DNA from: Paraburkholderia sp. BL25I1N1
GTDB lineage: Bacteria; Pseudomonadota; Gammaproteobacteria; Burkholderiales; Burkholderiaceae
Direction: 5' to 3'
DNA length: 64,000 bases
Assembly (NCBI RefSeq): GCF_003002025.1
Contig: NZ_PVZB01000004.1
Location: 186,001 to 250,000, forward strand
Shown: piece after piece, positions 48,474 through 59,110 of the stretch
Layout: each line of letters opens with the position of its first letter
Position numbering within the stretch: the stretch's first letter is position 1
Position numbers and translations under genes: made by a program
The notes under the pieces: model-generated
What the model was told of the DNA's origin: nothing
The model's database searches: none
What the model saw: only the letters and a program-made list of their open reading frames with translations

Positions 48474-49778
48474 ATGCAATCCGAAGCTCAATCCCAATCC
48501 AGTAGCAAGATCGTTTCAACCGAGCCGGTGTTCGGCGGCCAGGCACCGCGGCGCAAGTCGCACGCGGTCGACGTCCGTTGGGGCGGCCAGCTCGTTACCA
48601 TCGGCGGCGACGCACCCGTGCGCATCCAGTCGATGACCAACACGGACACCGCGGACGCGATCGGCACCGCCATCCAGATCAAGGAACTGGCGCAAGCCGG
48701 TTCGGAACTGGTGCGTATCACGGTGAACACGCCGGAAGCGGCCGCAGCCGTGCCGGCCGTGCGCGAGCAGCTCGACCGCATGGGCGTGTCGGTGCCGCTG
48801 GTGGGCGACTTCCATTACAACGGCCATTTGCTGTTGCGCGATTACCCCGAGTGCGCGGAGTCGTTGTCCAAGTACCGGATCAATCCGGGCAACGTGGGTC
48901 ACGGCGCGAAACGCGACACGCAGTTCGCGCAGATGATCGAAGCCGCGGCGAAGTACGATAAGCCGGTGCGTATCGGCGTCAACTGGGGCAGCCTCGATCA
49001 GGATCTGCTCGCGAAGATGATGGACGAGAACGCCGCGCGTTCCACGCCGTGGGAAGCGCAAAGTGTGATGTACGAAGCGCTCATCCAGTCGGCGATCGGC
49101 TCGGCGGAGCGGGCGGTCGAACTCGGTCTCTCGCGCAACCAGATCATTCTGTCGTGCAAGGTCAGCGGCGTGCAGGATCTGATCGCCGTGTACCGCGAAC
49201 TCGCGCGCCGTTGCGACTTCGCGCTGCATCTCGGCTTGACCGAGGCAGGCATGGGTTCGAAGGGCATCGTTGCCTCGACGGCGGCGTTGTCCGTGTTGCT
49301 GCAGCAGGGCATCGGCGACACGATCCGTATTTCGCTCACGCCGGAACCGGGCGCCTCGCGCACCGGCGAAGTGATCGTGGGCCAGGAAATTTTGCAGACC
49401 ATGGGGCTGCGCTCGTTCACGCCGATGGTGATCGCGTGCCCGGGTTGCGGTCGCACCACCAGCACGCTGTTCCAGGAACTGGCGTCGCAAATCCAGACCT
49501 ATTTGCGTACGCAGATGCCGGTTTGGCGCGATCAGTATCCGGGCGTCGAAAAGATGCACGTCGCGGTGATGGGCTGCATCGTCAACGGTCCGGGCGAGTC
49601 GAAGCAGGCGAATATCGGCATCAGCCTGCCGGGCTCGGGTGAGAATCCGGCGGCGCCGGTGTTCATCGACGGCGAAAAGGTCAAGACGCTGCGCGGCGAT
49701 AACATCGCGCAAGAATTCCAGCAAATCGTGAGTGACTACGTCGAGCGCAGCTATGGCCGCGCCACGGTAGCCAACTAA
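48474..49778 (+). CDS. ispG: (E)-4-hydroxy-3-methylbut-2-enyl-diphosphate synthase
   Basis: A 434-residue [4Fe-4S] enzyme of the MEP isoprenoid pathway. Cluster cysteines occur in [15 protein letters not shown] and [16 protein letters not shown]. The N-terminal TIM-barrel part has [14 protein letters not shown] and [20 protein letters not shown]. The start at 48474 ([10 protein letters not shown]) is preferred to the ATG at 48462. It carries the longer insert region typical of proteobacterial IspG of this lineage. hisS follows after 20 bases. Confidence 0.96.
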   Translation: MQSEAQSQSSSKIVSTEPVFGGQAPRRKSHAVDVRWGGQLVTIGGDAPVRIQSMTNTDTADAIGTAIQIKELAQAGSELVRITVNTPEAAAAVPAVREQLDRMGVSVPLVGDFHYNGHLLLRDYPECAESLSKYRINPGNVGHGAKRDTQFAQMIEAAAKYDKPVRIGVNWGSLDQDLLAKMMDENAARSTPWEAQSVMYEALIQSAIGSAERAVELGLSRNQIILSCKVSGVQDLIAVYRELARRCDFALHLGLTEAGMGSKGIVASTAALSVLLQQGIGDTIRISLTPEPGASRTGEVIVGQEILQTMGLRSFTPMVIACPGCGRTTSTLFQELASQIQTYLRTQMPVWRDQYPGVEKMHVAVMGCIVNGPGESKQANIGISLPGSGENPAAPVFIDGEKVKTLRGDNIAQEFQQIVSDYVERSYGRATVAN

Positions 49779-49798
49779 ATATCGGCTCTCGAATACAG

Positions 49799-51139
49799 AT
49801 GACTGAACAGAAGAAAAAGCTCGAAAAGCTCTCCGGCGTGAAGGGCATGAACGACATCCTTCCGCAGGAAGCCGGGCTGTGGGAATTTTTCGAAACGACC
49901 GTCAAGTCGATGCTGCGTTCGTACGGATACCAGAATATTCGTACGCCGATCATCGAGCATACGCAGCTGTTCAAGCGCGGTATCGGTGAAGTGACCGACA
50001 TCGTCGAGAAAGAGATGTACAGCTTTACCGACGCACTGAACGGTGAAAATCTGACCATGCGCCCGGAAAACACGGCGGCGGTGGTGCGCGCGGCGATCGA
50101 ACACAACATGCTGTACGACGGCCCGAAGCGTCTGTGGTACATCGGCCCGATGTTCCGTCACGAGCGTCCGCAGCGCGGCCGTTATCGCCAGTTCCATCAG
50201 GTCGGCGTGGAAGCGCTCGGCTTTGCCGGCCCGGATGCCGACGCTGAAATCATCATGATGTGCCAGCGCTTGTGGGACGACCTCGGGCTGATGGGCATCA
50301 AGCTCGAAATCAACTCGCTGGGCCTCGCGGATGAACGCGCGGCGCATCGTGTGGAACTGATCGCGTACCTCGAAAAGCACATGGACGTGCTCGACGAAGA
50401 AGCGAAGCGCCGTCTCTACACGAACCCGCTGCGCGTGCTGGACACGAAGAATCCGGCCATGCAGGAAGTCGCGCAGAACGCGCCCAAGCTGATCGATTTT
50501 CTCGGCGAAGAATCGCGCGCGCACTTCGAAGGTTTGCAGCGCATTCTGAAGGCGAACAATATCCCGTTCAAGATCAATCCGCGTCTCGTGCGCGGTCTCG
50601 ATTACTACAATCTGACCGTGTTCGAATGGGTGACCGACAAACTCGGTGCGCAAGGTACCGTCGCGGCGGGCGGCCGTTACGATCCGCTGATCGAGCAGCT
50701 TGGCGGCAAGCCGACGGCGGCATGCGGTTGGGCAATGGGCATTGAGCGCATCCTCGAGTTGCTGAAGGAAGAGCAACTCGTGCCGGAAGACGAAGGTTGC
50801 GACGTGTACGTGGTCCATCAGGGCGACGCGGCGCGCGAGCAGGCCTTTATCATCGCCGAGCGTTTGCGCGACACCGGTCTCGACGTGATCCTGCATTGCA
50901 GCGCCGACGGTCAACCGGCCAGCTTCAAATCGCAGATGAAGCGTGCCGACGCAAGCGGCGCGGCCTTCGCCGTGGTGCTCGGCGAAGACGAGATCGCCAA
51001 CGGCACGGTCGGCGTCAAACCACTGCGCGATACAAATGCTAACGGCGGTAAAAACGAGCAACAAAACGTGCCGGCCGAAGACTTGACCGAATTTCTAATC
51101 AATGCGATGGTTGCAACCGCCGAAGACGGCGACGACTGA
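49799..51139 (+). CDS. hisS: Histidyl-tRNA synthetase
   Basis: A 446-residue class II synthetase. The N-terminal [23 protein letters not shown], motif 2 region ([42 protein letters not shown]), the histidine A segment [15 protein letters not shown] and motif 3 ([15 protein letters not shown]) are present. The C-terminal anticodon domain follows. A paralogue lacking synthetase activity, hisZ, lies at 59383. Confidence 0.98.
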   Translation: MTEQKKKLEKLSGVKGMNDILPQEAGLWEFFETTVKSMLRSYGYQNIRTPIIEHTQLFKRGIGEVTDIVEKEMYSFTDALNGENLTMRPENTAAVVRAAIEHNMLYDGPKRLWYIGPMFRHERPQRGRYRQFHQVGVEALGFAGPDADAEIIMMCQRLWDDLGLMGIKLEINSLGLADERAAHRVELIAYLEKHMDVLDEEAKRRLYTNPLRVLDTKNPAMQEVAQNAPKLIDFLGEESRAHFEGLQRILKANNIPFKINPRLVRGLDYYNLTVFEWVTDKLGAQGTVAAGGRYDPLIEQLGGKPTAACGWAMGIERILELLKEEQLVPEDEGCDVYVVHQGDAAREQAFIIAERLRDTGLDVILHCSADGQPASFKSQMKRADASGAAFAVVLGEDEIANGTVGVKPLRDTNANGGKNEQQNVPAEDLTEFLINAMVATAEDGDD

Positions 51140-51217
51140 TCGCGATGTCGTCGAGCCGGTTGGTTTTCAATCGGATTCGACACGCACACGTAGCAAGAAA
51201 GAGGAAATCGCCGGGCA

Positions 51218-51847
51218 ATGAGTTACCACGACGAACAAGAATCGATTGAAAGTCTGAAGGCATGGTGGACGCAGTGGGGCAATGCAACCACATGGATCGT
51301 GCTGGTGGCACTGGTGGCCGCCGCCGGCTGGAACGGCTGGAATTTCTGGCAACGGCGCCAGGCGGCTGAAGCCGCCGTGCTGTATGACCAGGTGCAGCAA
51401 GCCGTGGCATCGGGCGACAAGGCGAAGATCACGCGCGTCGCCACCGACATGGAAGACAAGTTCAGCCGCACCGCGTATGCGCAAATGACCGCGCTCGGCG
51501 CCGCCAAGGCGCTGTACGCCGCGGGCGACGAATCCGCCGCGAAGGCGCAACTGCAATGGACCATCGATCACGCGAAAGATGACGAGTTCAAGCAGATCGC
51601 CAAGTTGCGTCTCGCTTCATTGCTGCTCGACGACAAGGCTTACGATCAGGGCCTCGCCTTGCTCGCCGAACCGCAGTCCGACGCGTTCAAGGGCATCGTG
51701 GCGAACGGCCGCGGCGATCTGCTCGCCGCCCAAGGCAAGCGTGACGATGCACGCGCGGCCTATAAGCTCGCGCTCGACTCGCTGTCGAAAAACGATAGCT
51801 CGGCACGCCAGTTGATTCAGTTCAAGCTGGACGCGCTGGGCGGCTGA
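51218..51847 (+). CDS. YfgM family tetratricopeptide protein
   Basis: A 209-residue bitopic membrane protein. A short cytoplasmic start (MSYHDEQESIESLKAWWTQWGN) precedes one helix (about residues 22-45, TWIVLVALVAAAGWNGWNFWQ) and a periplasmic TPR-like domain to the end. E. coli YfgM works with PpiD at the Sec translocon as a periplasmic chaperone. The hisS-yfgM-bamB-der order is as in E. coli. The GAGGAAATCG region lies before the ATG. Confidence 0.93.
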   Translation: MSYHDEQESIESLKAWWTQWGNATTWIVLVALVAAAGWNGWNFWQRRQAAEAAVLYDQVQQAVASGDKAKITRVATDMEDKFSRTAYAQMTALGAAKALYAAGDESAAKAQLQWTIDHAKDDEFKQIAKLRLASLLLDDKAYDQGLALLAEPQSDAFKGIVANGRGDLLAAQGKRDDARAAYKLALDSLSKNDSSARQLIQFKLDALGG

Positions 51848-51933
51848 TCGCCGCACATGAGCGCCCCAATCAGCGCCGCGTGCAACGACCAACCGGTCTC
51901 TTTTAACTAATTTCCTGAATGCTTCGTCCACCG

Positions 51934-53079
51934 ATGAATCTGCTGAAACGTTACGCTGTGCCCGTTGCCTGTGCGATGACCGTGCTCACCATGGCGGCTT
52001 GCTCATCCACGAAAGACGAGCGCCGCGTGCCCACGCCGCTCACCGAGTTCAAACCCGTGCTCGACGTGCAGCAGGCCTGGAAGGCAAGCGTCGGTAAGGC
52101 AGGGCGTTACCTGTTCTCGCCGGTTGCGGTGGGCAACGCGGTGTACGCGGCCGGCGCGAACGGTTCGGTTGCGAAGATCGACGCGCAGACCGGTCAGGAC
52201 GTTTGGCGCGTCAAACTGCACGACGACCTGTCGGCAGGCGTCGGCAGCGACGGCACACTTACCGCGGTCGGCGGCCTGAAGGGCGACGTCTACGTGCTCG
52301 GCGCGGATGGCAAGCAACTCTGGACCGCCAAGGCGCCGGGCGAAATCATCTCGCCGCCGCTCGTCGGCAACGGCCTCGTGGTGGTGCGTACGGTCGACGG
52401 CCAGATCACCGCGTTCAACGCGCAAACCGGCGAGCAGAAGTGGAATTACCGCAATCGCGCGGTGCCGCTCAATCTGCGCGTGTCGTCGGGCATGACGTTC
52501 GCGGGCGACGCGGCCGTGCTGGCCGGTTTCCCCGGCGGCGCGTTCGCGGCGATCAACCTGCAAACGGGCGACAACTACTGGCAAACGCCGGTGTCCTATC
52601 CGAAGGGCGTGACGGAAGTCGAGCGCATCAATGACGTGACTGGTCCGCCCACGCTGGTCGGTTCGGAAACCTGCGCCGTGACGTTCCAGGGCCAGATTGG
52701 CTGTTTCGACGCGAACTCGGGCCGCGCCGTGTGGGAAAAGGCGTTTTCGAGCACGAGCGGTCTGGCGCAGGATGAGCGCGCCGTGGTCGCGGCGGACGAC
52801 TGGTCGGTGGTGTCGGCGTTCGATACCAACAGCGGCGCGCCGCTGTGGAAGAACGACAAGCTGAAGAATCGCGACCTGAGCGTGCCGTTCATTCTGGGTC
52901 ACGCCGCGGTACTCGGCGACTACGAGGGCTACGTGCACTTCCTGTCCCGCGACGACGGCACGCTGGTCGCGCGCGTGAAGACCGACGGCAGCCCGATCAC
53001 CGCAGCGCCGGTGCTCGCCGGCGAAACGCTGGTGGTGCTGACGCACGACGGCGATTTGTACGGCTACCGCCCGCGCTGA
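51934..53079 (+). CDS. bamB: Outer membrane assembly lipoprotein BamB
   Basis: A 381-residue beta-propeller lipoprotein of the BAM complex. The signal peptide ends in the lipobox MAAC (Cys23). The mature protein has repeated PQQ-like blades (AQTGQDVWRVKL, NAQTGEQKWNYRNR, NLQTGDNYWQTP, DANSGRAVWEKAF, DTNSGAPLWKND), about eight in all. The ATG at 51934 (MNLLKRYAVP) is preferred over 51919. It ends a run starting at rlmN; a terminator-like hairpin and 457 bases without a gene follow. Confidence 0.96.
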   Translation: MNLLKRYAVPVACAMTVLTMAACSSTKDERRVPTPLTEFKPVLDVQQAWKASVGKAGRYLFSPVAVGNAVYAAGANGSVAKIDAQTGQDVWRVKLHDDLSAGVGSDGTLTAVGGLKGDVYVLGADGKQLWTAKAPGEIISPPLVGNGLVVVRTVDGQITAFNAQTGEQKWNYRNRAVPLNLRVSSGMTFAGDAAVLAGFPGGAFAAINLQTGDNYWQTPVSYPKGVTEVERINDVTGPPTLVGSETCAVTFQGQIGCFDANSGRAVWEKAFSSTSGLAQDERAVVAADDWSVVSAFDTNSGAPLWKNDKLKNRDLSVPFILGHAAVLGDYEGYVHFLSRDDGTLVARVKTDGSPITAAPVLAGETLVVLTHDGDLYGYRPR

Positions 53080-53536
53080 TCGCGCGCAGCAATCGCTGTC
53101 TGGCGCGCAGGCCGGCTTCGCCGGCCGCGCATGTTTTTACCGAGATGCAGTTCGAGTTGTAGTAGCAGGGCAGAGTAAGTAAAAGAATTCCGCCGGACTG
53201 GCTGGTCCGGCAAGTCGGATCAGATATGGCGCACGGGCCCACGTGGCCATCGGTGAGTGCTTGCGGCATCACCTTCGACGGCAGGTTCGCCAATACCGCA
53301 CAGAATCGGTTTCGAACCGGCGTGCGAGCCGTCGAGCAATCAAGACTGAATCTGGCGGCCCGCTGGCGTCGCCCATACAGCCAAACCCCCGTCCGCCCGG
53401 GCGTGCATATTGACAGCACATCCGGGGCTGGCCGAATTCGTGATAATTTTCGTCAAACGCTGCCGTGTAGCGGCCGCATGGCGTCGCTACGCGGCCGGTC
53501 GATTTCGATCCCGCGTTTCACCGTGAACAACATCTG
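53080..53536 (+). terminator. Gap between bamB and der: terminator hairpin at 53105-53138 plus a second stem
   Basis: GCGC-A-GGCCGGC, loop TTC, GCCGGCC-GCGC (53105-53130) runs into ATGTTTTTA, a likely bamB terminator. A second stem, GCCGGAC (53192-53198) with GTCCGGC (53205-53211), lies downstream. TTGACA at 53410-53415 and TGATAAT at 53441-53447 are possible der promoter parts but are spaced too widely to form one promoter. No gene is supported here. Confidence 0.6.
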
Positions 53537-54874
53537 ATGAAACCCGTTATTGCCCTCGTCGGGCGCCCCAATGTGGGGAAATCCACGCTATTCAACCGGC
53601 TCACGCGCACGCGTGATGCGCTGGTTGCCGACCTGCCCGGTCTCACCCGCGATCGCCATTACGGCGAGGGGCGCGCCGGCGACCGGCCGTATCTGGTCGT
53701 CGACACCGGCGGCTTCGAGCCGGTCGCGAAAGAAGGCATCCTGCACGAAATGGCGCGTCAAACCCGCCAGGCGGTCGAGGAATCGGACATCGTCGTGTTC
53801 ATCGTCGACGGTCGCAATGGCCTCGCGCCGCAGGACAAGTCGATCGCCGACTATCTGCGCAAGGTCGGCCGGCCGATTTTCCTGGTCGTCAACAAGGCGG
53901 AGGGCATGAAGTACAGCAACGTCGCCGCCGACTTCTACGAACTCGGCCTCGGCGACCCGCGCGCGATTTCCGCGGCGCATGGCGACGGCGTCACCGAAAT
54001 GATCAACGAGGCGCTCGAAGTCGCCTACGCCGGCCAGCCGGAAGAAAGCGACGAAGAGAAGCAGACGCGCGGCGTGAAGATCGCGATCGTCGGCCGTCCG
54101 AATGTCGGCAAGTCGACGTTGATCAATGCACTGGTGGGCGAAGAGCGCGTGATCGCGTTCGACATGCCGGGCACCACGCGCGATTCGATCTATGTCGATT
54201 TCGAACGCGGCGGCAAGCCGTACACGCTGATCGACACCGCCGGTTTGCGCCGCCGCGGGAAAGTGTTCGAAGCGATCGAAAAATTCTCGGTGGTGAAGAC
54301 GCTGCAGTCGATCTCCGACGCCAATGTCGTGATCCTGCTGCTCGACGCGCGCCAGGACATTTCGGAGCAGGACGCGCACATTGCCGGCTTCGTGGTGGAG
54401 CAGGGCCGTGCGCTGGTGGTGGGCGTGAACAAGTGGGACGGTCTCGATCCGCATGTGCGCGACCGCACCAAAGCGGACCTCGAGCGCAAACTAAAATTTC
54501 TCGACTTCGCCAAATTCCATTTCATTTCCGCCGCGGAAAAAACCGGGATCGGCCCGTTGATGCGCTCGGTTGACGACGCCTACACAGCCGCCATGGCCAA
54601 GCTGCCGACGCCGAAGCTCACGCGCGCGTTGATCGATGCCGTCGAATTCCAGCAGCCGCGCCGACGCGGTCCGGTGCGCCCGAAACTGCGTTACGCGCAC
54701 CAGGGCGGACAGAATCCGCCGATCATCGTGATTCACGGCAATGCGCTCGACGCGATCACCGAAACGTACAAACGCTATCTGGAAAACCGCTTCAGGGAAA
54801 CTTTCAAGCTGACTGGGACTCCATTGCGCATAGAGTTCAGATCGTCGACGAACCCTTACGCGGATAAAGGCTAG
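53537..54874 (+). CDS. der: Ribosome biogenesis GTPase Der (EngA)
   Basis: A 445-residue essential GTPase with two tandem G domains needed for 50S assembly. G1 motifs GRPNVGKST occur near residues 8 and 186; G3 DTGGFE and [11 protein letters not shown]4 NKAEG and NKWDG. The first domain has NKAE in place of NKxD, which is usual for Der. A KH-like domain ends the protein with a basic tail. hfq begins 153 bases later. Confidence 0.97.
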   Translation: MKPVIALVGRPNVGKSTLFNRLTRTRDALVADLPGLTRDRHYGEGRAGDRPYLVVDTGGFEPVAKEGILHEMARQTRQAVEESDIVVFIVDGRNGLAPQDKSIADYLRKVGRPIFLVVNKAEGMKYSNVAADFYELGLGDPRAISAAHGDGVTEMINEALEVAYAGQPEESDEEKQTRGVKIAIVGRPNVGKSTLINALVGEERVIAFDMPGTTRDSIYVDFERGGKPYTLIDTAGLRRRGKVFEAIEKFSVVKTLQSISDANVVILLLDARQDISEQDAHIAGFVVEQGRALVVGVNKWDGLDPHVRDRTKADLERKLKFLDFAKFHFISAAEKTGIGPLMRSVDDAYTAAMAKLPTPKLTRALIDAVEFQQPRRRGPVRPKLRYAHQGGQNPPIIVIHGNALDAITETYKRYLENRFRETFKLTGTPLRIEFRSSTNPYADKG

Positions 54875-55027
54875 ACCTAGGCTGAAACCCGCGTGTGTGC
54901 TGGCTTTGGCCGCCTGGCCAGGCCTCCCGCGCAAAAATGAAAATCGGCTATAGTGTAGCGGTTGACGCTGGATCTCTTTTTCTTCCGCGTCAATTCAGTC
55001 AACCTGCAAAAAAATACGGAGTTTGCT

Positions 55028-55264
55028 ATGAGCAACAAAGGGCAATTGTTACAAGACCCGTTTTTGAACGCACTGCGTAAAGAGCATGTGCCGGTGTCGA
55101 TCTATCTGGTCAACGGCATCAAGCTTCAAGGGAACATCGAATCGTTCGACCAGTACGTCGTGTTGCTCCGGAATACGGTCACCCAGATGGTCTACAAGCA
55201 CGCAATCTCGACAGTCGTGCCAGCCCGTCCGGTGAATTTCCACCCGGATTCTGAACAGTCCTAA
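55028..55264 (+). CDS. hfq: RNA chaperone Hfq
   Basis: A 78-residue Sm-like hexameric RNA chaperone that pairs small RNAs with mRNAs. The Sm1 motif is [26 protein letters not shown], followed by [11 protein letters not shown], and Sm2 contains [10 protein letters not shown]. Length is typical of betaproteobacterial Hfq, with a short C-terminus. The ATG at 55028 fits the family ([11 protein letters not shown]). TATAGT at 54949-54954 may be its -10. hflX follows. Confidence 0.98.
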   Translation: MSNKGQLLQDPFLNALRKEHVPVSIYLVNGIKLQGNIESFDQYVVLLRNTVTQMVYKHAISTVVPARPVNFHPDSEQS

Positions 55265-55321
55265 CCCCCGTCGCGGCCGGCGTAGCGTCGCCCGTTGGCG
55301 ATTACTCCCGGCCGCCTCATC

Positions 55322-56509
55322 TTGATACCCTCCAATTTGATTAATGCAGCGCTTGTCGGCATCGACTTCGGTAAGATCGATTTCGAAGCCAGTCTGGAAG
55401 AACTCAGCTTGCTCGCGCAAAGCGCGGGCGCGAATCCCTTAGTCACCCTCACCGGGCGCCGTTCCAGTCCCGATGCCAAGATGTTCGTCGGCAGCGGCAA
55501 GGCCGAAGAACTGCGTCTTGCGTGTGAGGCGAACGACATCGAACTCGTCATTTTCAATCACGCACTGGCGCCTGCGCAGCAGCGCAATCTGGAGCAGGCG
55601 CTTAATCGGCGCGTGATCGACCGCACCAGTCTGATCCTCGACATTTTTGCGCAACGCGCCCGCAGCCATGAAGGCAAGCTGCAGGTGGAACTCGCGCAAC
55701 TGCAGTATCTGTCGACGCGGCTAATCCGCGCATGGACTCACCTGGAGCGGCAAAAAGGCGGTATCGGTTTGCGCGGCCCTGGCGAAACGCAGCTCGAAAC
55801 CGACCGTCGTTTGATCGGCGAGCGCATCAAGGCGCTCAAGACGCGACTCGAGAAATTGCGCCGTCAGCACGGCACGCAGCGCCGCGCGCGCAGCCGCAAT
55901 CAGACCATGTCGGTGTCGCTCGTCGGCTACACGAACGCGGGCAAGTCCACGCTCTTCAACGCGCTCACCAAGGCTCAGGCGTACGCCGCCGACCAGTTGT
56001 TCGCGACCCTGGATACCACCTCGCGGCGCGTCTATCTCGGCGACGAAGCGGGGCAGGTGGTGGTGTCGGATACGGTCGGTTTCATCCGCGAACTGCCTCA
56101 CCAGCTGGTGGCGGCGTTTCGCGCCACGCTCGAGGAAACGATTCACGCTGACCTGCTGCTGCACGTGGTCGATGCGTCGAGCGCGGTGCGGCTCGACCAG
56201 ATCGATCAGGTGAACGAGGTATTGCACGCAATCGGTGCAAACACGATCCGGCAGGTGCTGGTCTTCAACAAGATCGACGCGGTGCCGGAGTTGGCGGCCC
56301 GTGGGGACGCGGTTGAAAGGGACGAGTATGGTAATATTTCGCGCGTCTTTTTGAGCGCGCGCACGGGGCAAGGGTTGGACACATTGCGCGCAGCCATCGC
56401 TGAAATCGCAACTGCCGAACCTCTTCCCGAAACGCTGGTCGATCTCTCGGAAGAGGACCGGTCGGCAGCACCACGCGACGACCGCAAGGTCCCAGAACTC
56501 GGGCACTGA
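55322..56509 (+). CDS. hflX: Ribosome-associated GTPase HflX
   Basis: About 395 residues; HflX splits stalled or stressed ribosomes. The N-terminal HflX domain (ALVGIDFGKIDFEASLEEL; GSGKAEELRLACEANDIELVIFNHALAPAQQRNLE) is followed by the helical linker (GGIGLRGPGETQLETDRRLIG) and the G domain (GYTNAGKSTLFNALT, DTVGFIRELPHQLV, NKIDAVPE). No ATG precedes the conserved region, so a TTG must be used; 55322 is chosen (MIPSNLINAALVG), with 55295 and 55337 possible. The hfq-hflX-hflKC order is conserved. Confidence 0.93.
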   Translation: MIPSNLINAALVGIDFGKIDFEASLEELSLLAQSAGANPLVTLTGRRSSPDAKMFVGSGKAEELRLACEANDIELVIFNHALAPAQQRNLEQALNRRVIDRTSLILDIFAQRARSHEGKLQVELAQLQYLSTRLIRAWTHLERQKGGIGLRGPGETQLETDRRLIGERIKALKTRLEKLRRQHGTQRRARSRNQTMSVSLVGYTNAGKSTLFNALTKAQAYAADQLFATLDTTSRRVYLGDEAGQVVVSDTVGFIRELPHQLVAAFRATLEETIHADLLLHVVDASSAVRLDQIDQVNEVLHAIGANTIRQVLVFNKIDAVPELAARGDAVERDEYGNISRVFLSARTGQGLDTLRAAIAEIATAEPLPETLVDLSEEDRSAAPRDDRKVPELGH

Positions 56510-56558
56510 CCCGTTCCAATTGCACTGACCCGCTGTCTACTCTGGTGAACGAACACAG

Positions 56559-57959
56559 GTGAACGATTACAACGAGCGGAGTATCTGGGTGCGCATGCGC
56601 GCCATGCTGTCACTGAACGATCCGCGCTGGGGCCGGGGAGACGCCAATGGCGACCGGCAACGTCCCAACGAGCCGAAGCGTCCGCCGAACAAAGACGGCG
56701 AGGGACCGCCCGATCTCGACGAGATGTGGCGCGATTTCAACCGTCGTTTGAGCCGGGTGTTCGGCCGCAAGGGCGGCGGTGCGGGTGGCGGGCGTCCCGA
56801 CAACGGTCGTAGCGCGCGGATCGGCGTGGGCATCGTGATCGGCGTGCTGCTGGCCATTTATCTCGGCAGCGGCGTGTTTGTCGTGCAGGACGGCCAGGCC
56901 GGCGTGGTCATGCAGTTCGGCAAGTATCGCTACACGGCGGGACAGGGCGTGCACTGGCGTCTGCCGTATCCGTTCGAAGCACACGAGCTCGTCAACATCG
57001 GCCAGATCCGCCAGGTGGAAGTGGGCCGCAACAACGTGGTGCGTCTCGCGAATGTGAAAGACGCGTCGATGCTCACGCACGACGCGGATATCGTCGACGT
57101 GCGCTTCGCCGTGCAATACCAGGTGAAGAAGCCGACCGATTACCTGTTTCGCAGCGTCGATCCCGATCAGGGCGTGATGCAGGCCGCCCAGGCGGCGGTG
57201 CGTAACATCGTCGGCGCGCGCAGCACCAATGACATCCTCTATCAGGATCGCGAAACAATTCGCCAGCAACTCATGGCGGCGATCCAGCAATCCTTGGATG
57301 AATATCAGTCCGGCCTCGCCGTGACCGGTGTGACGATCCAGGGCGTGCAGGTGCCCGACCGCGTGCAGGCCGCCTTCGACGACGCCGCGAAAGTCCGTCA
57401 GGAAAACGACCGCGCGAAACGCGATGCCGAAGCCTATGCCGCGGATCTTCTGCCGCGCGCGCAAGCCGACGTGGCGCGCCAGATCGACGCAGCGAAAACC
57501 TACAGTGAGAAGACCGTGGCCCAGGCACAAGGCGACGCCGAGCGCTTCAAGCAGGTCTACGCGCAGTACTCGAAAGCGCCCGCGGTGATTCGCGAGCGCA
57601 TGTACCTGGACACCATGCAGCAGATCTATTCGAATACGACCAAGGTGTACGTGGACAGCAAGAGCGGCAACAACGTGCTGTATCTGCCGCTCGACAAGCT
57701 GGTCGAGCAGACTCGCCAGCGGGTCGCCGACGCTGCCGCCGCCTCGGGTGCGGCAGCAGGCGCCACCGCCGCTGCCGCGCCGCAAGCGGCGAGCAATGCC
57801 GCGTCGCCTTTGGCTGCACCGTCCGCCTCCGCAACCGGCTCCGCGGCTTCGGCGCCTGCGGCATCCGCCGCGCCGGCCAGCCAGGCCGCAGCCGGCAGCG
57901 ACGCGCTGCGTTCACGCGACTCCTTCCGCAGCCGTATGCGCGAAGACGACGTTCAATAA
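56559..57959 (+). CDS. hflK: FtsH protease modulator HflK
   Basis: A 466-residue SPFH/band 7 membrane protein. A Gly/Pro/Arg-rich cytoplasmic N-terminus (DANGDRQRPNEPKRPPNKDGEGPPD) precedes one helix (about residues 85-108), then the SPFH domain and a long helical region (VAQAQGDAERFKQVYAQYSKAPAVIRERMYLDTMQQI). The C-terminus is Ala/Ser/Pro-rich low complexity. With HflC it forms a cage around FtsH. Starts at GTG (56559); ATGs at 56595 and 56604 are alternatives. hflC begins 12 bases later. Confidence 0.96.
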   Translation: MNDYNERSIWVRMRAMLSLNDPRWGRGDANGDRQRPNEPKRPPNKDGEGPPDLDEMWRDFNRRLSRVFGRKGGGAGGGRPDNGRSARIGVGIVIGVLLAIYLGSGVFVVQDGQAGVVMQFGKYRYTAGQGVHWRLPYPFEAHELVNIGQIRQVEVGRNNVVRLANVKDASMLTHDADIVDVRFAVQYQVKKPTDYLFRSVDPDQGVMQAAQAAVRNIVGARSTNDILYQDRETIRQQLMAAIQQSLDEYQSGLAVTGVTIQGVQVPDRVQAAFDDAAKVRQENDRAKRDAEAYAADLLPRAQADVARQIDAAKTYSEKTVAQAQGDAERFKQVYAQYSKAPAVIRERMYLDTMQQIYSNTTKVYVDSKSGNNVLYLPLDKLVEQTRQRVADAAAASGAAAGATAAAAPQAASNAASPLAAPSASATGSAASAPAASAAPASQAAAGSDALRSRDSFRSRMREDDVQ

Positions 57960-57971
57960 GGAGCGCACATC

Positions 57972-58874
57972 ATGAACAAGATCATTGCGCTCGTCGTGGC
58001 TGTCGTCATCGTGCTGTTCGCCGCTTCGTCGATGGTGTTCGTCGTCGATCAGCGCCACATGGCCGTGCTGTCCTCGCACGGCGACGAAGCGCCGAGCCTG
58101 CTCGGCCCCGGTCTGCATGTGAAATTGCCGCCGCCGCTGCAAACGGTCACGCTGGTCGATAACCGCATTCAGTCGCTCGATGCGCCGGACGAAGACCGTT
58201 ACGTGACGTCCGACAAAATCGATCTGCTGGCGAACCCGGTTCTCAAATATCGCGTGACCGATCCGCTCAAGCTGCTCGCCGAAACCCGCGGCGATGCGCA
58301 GAGCCTGCCGGACCGGCTCGCGTTGCTGTCGCGCGGCGCGCTCGGCGATGCGTTCGCGAAGGTCACGCTGTCCGACGCGCTCGCGCGGCAACAGGCCGTC
58401 GCCGACGAAGCGCGCGCCGCGATGGACAAGGCGGCGGCATCGCTCGGCGTGTCGGTGGTCGACGTGCAATTGACGCGCGTCGATTTCCCGGCGTCGATGG
58501 CGGACTCGGTCTACAAGCGCATGATCGCCGCGCGCCAGCAGGTCGCGGCCGACGAACGCGCGAAGGGCACCGCCGAAGCCGACAAGATCAGGCAGGACGC
58601 GATCGGCCAGCAACAGGCGATTCTCGCGGACGGTTATCGTCAGGCGCAGACCATCAAGGGCGAAGGCGATGCCAAGGCAGCGCAGATCGCCGCCGACGCT
58701 TACGGCAGCGACCCGCAGTTCTACCAGTTCTATCAAAGCATGCAGGCGTACAAGAACACCTTCAAGCCGGGCGACGTGATCGTGGTCGATCCGAGCAACG
58801 AGTTCTTCCGCTTCATGCGTAGCCCGACCGGCGGCGCCGCCCCGGACGCTCCCGCGGTCCCGCGCAAACCCTGA
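57972..58874 (+). CDS. hflC: FtsH protease modulator HflC
   Basis: A 300-residue SPFH/band 7 partner of HflK. An N-terminal membrane helix (MNKIIALVVAVVIVLFAASSMVFVVDQRHMAVL) leads into the SPFH domain (GLHVKLPPPLQTVTLVDNRIQSLDAPDEDRYVTSDKIDL) and the family C-terminus (GSDPQFYQFYQSMQAYKNTFKPGDVIVVDPSNEFFRFM). AAGGAG precedes the ATG. A small DUF2065 gene follows after 44 bases. Confidence 0.97.
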   Translation: MNKIIALVVAVVIVLFAASSMVFVVDQRHMAVLSSHGDEAPSLLGPGLHVKLPPPLQTVTLVDNRIQSLDAPDEDRYVTSDKIDLLANPVLKYRVTDPLKLLAETRGDAQSLPDRLALLSRGALGDAFAKVTLSDALARQQAVADEARAAMDKAAASLGVSVVDVQLTRVDFPASMADSVYKRMIAARQQVAADERAKGTAEADKIRQDAIGQQQAILADGYRQAQTIKGEGDAKAAQIAADAYGSDPQFYQFYQSMQAYKNTFKPGDVIVVDPSNEFFRFMRSPTGGAAPDAPAVPRKP

Positions 58875-58918
58875 TAACCGGAACGCCGCGGCACCCGCAT
58901 CGCGGCCCTTTGAATCGC

Positions 58919-59110
58919 ATGGATATAGCCGGCTCGTTACTGCTCGCGATCGCGTTGATGCTGATTATCGAGGGAATGTTTCCCTTCGTTTTTCCGAGCG
59001 CCTGGCGCGACACGTTCCGTAAAATAGCGGAACGGCCGCCGCATCAGATTCGGGTGGGCGGCCTGATCGTGATGGTGCTCGGGCTGATCCTGCTGTTTAT
59101 CGTGACCTGA
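58919..59110 (+). CDS. DUF2065 family small membrane protein (YjeT-like)
   Basis: A 63-residue protein with two membrane helices (about residues 3-25, IAGSLLLAIALMLIIEGMFPFVF, and 43-62, VGGLIVMVLGLILLFIVT) joined by a basic loop (PSAWRDTFRKIAERPPHQIR). The E. coli homologue YjeT also lies beside hflC and its role is unknown. A TTG at 58910 could add three residues. Its steady place in the hflKC-purA cluster suggests a link to HflKC/FtsH, but this is inference. Confidence 0.9.
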   Translation: MDIAGSLLLAIALMLIIEGMFPFVFPSAWRDTFRKIAERPPHQIRVGGLIVMVLGLILLFIVT

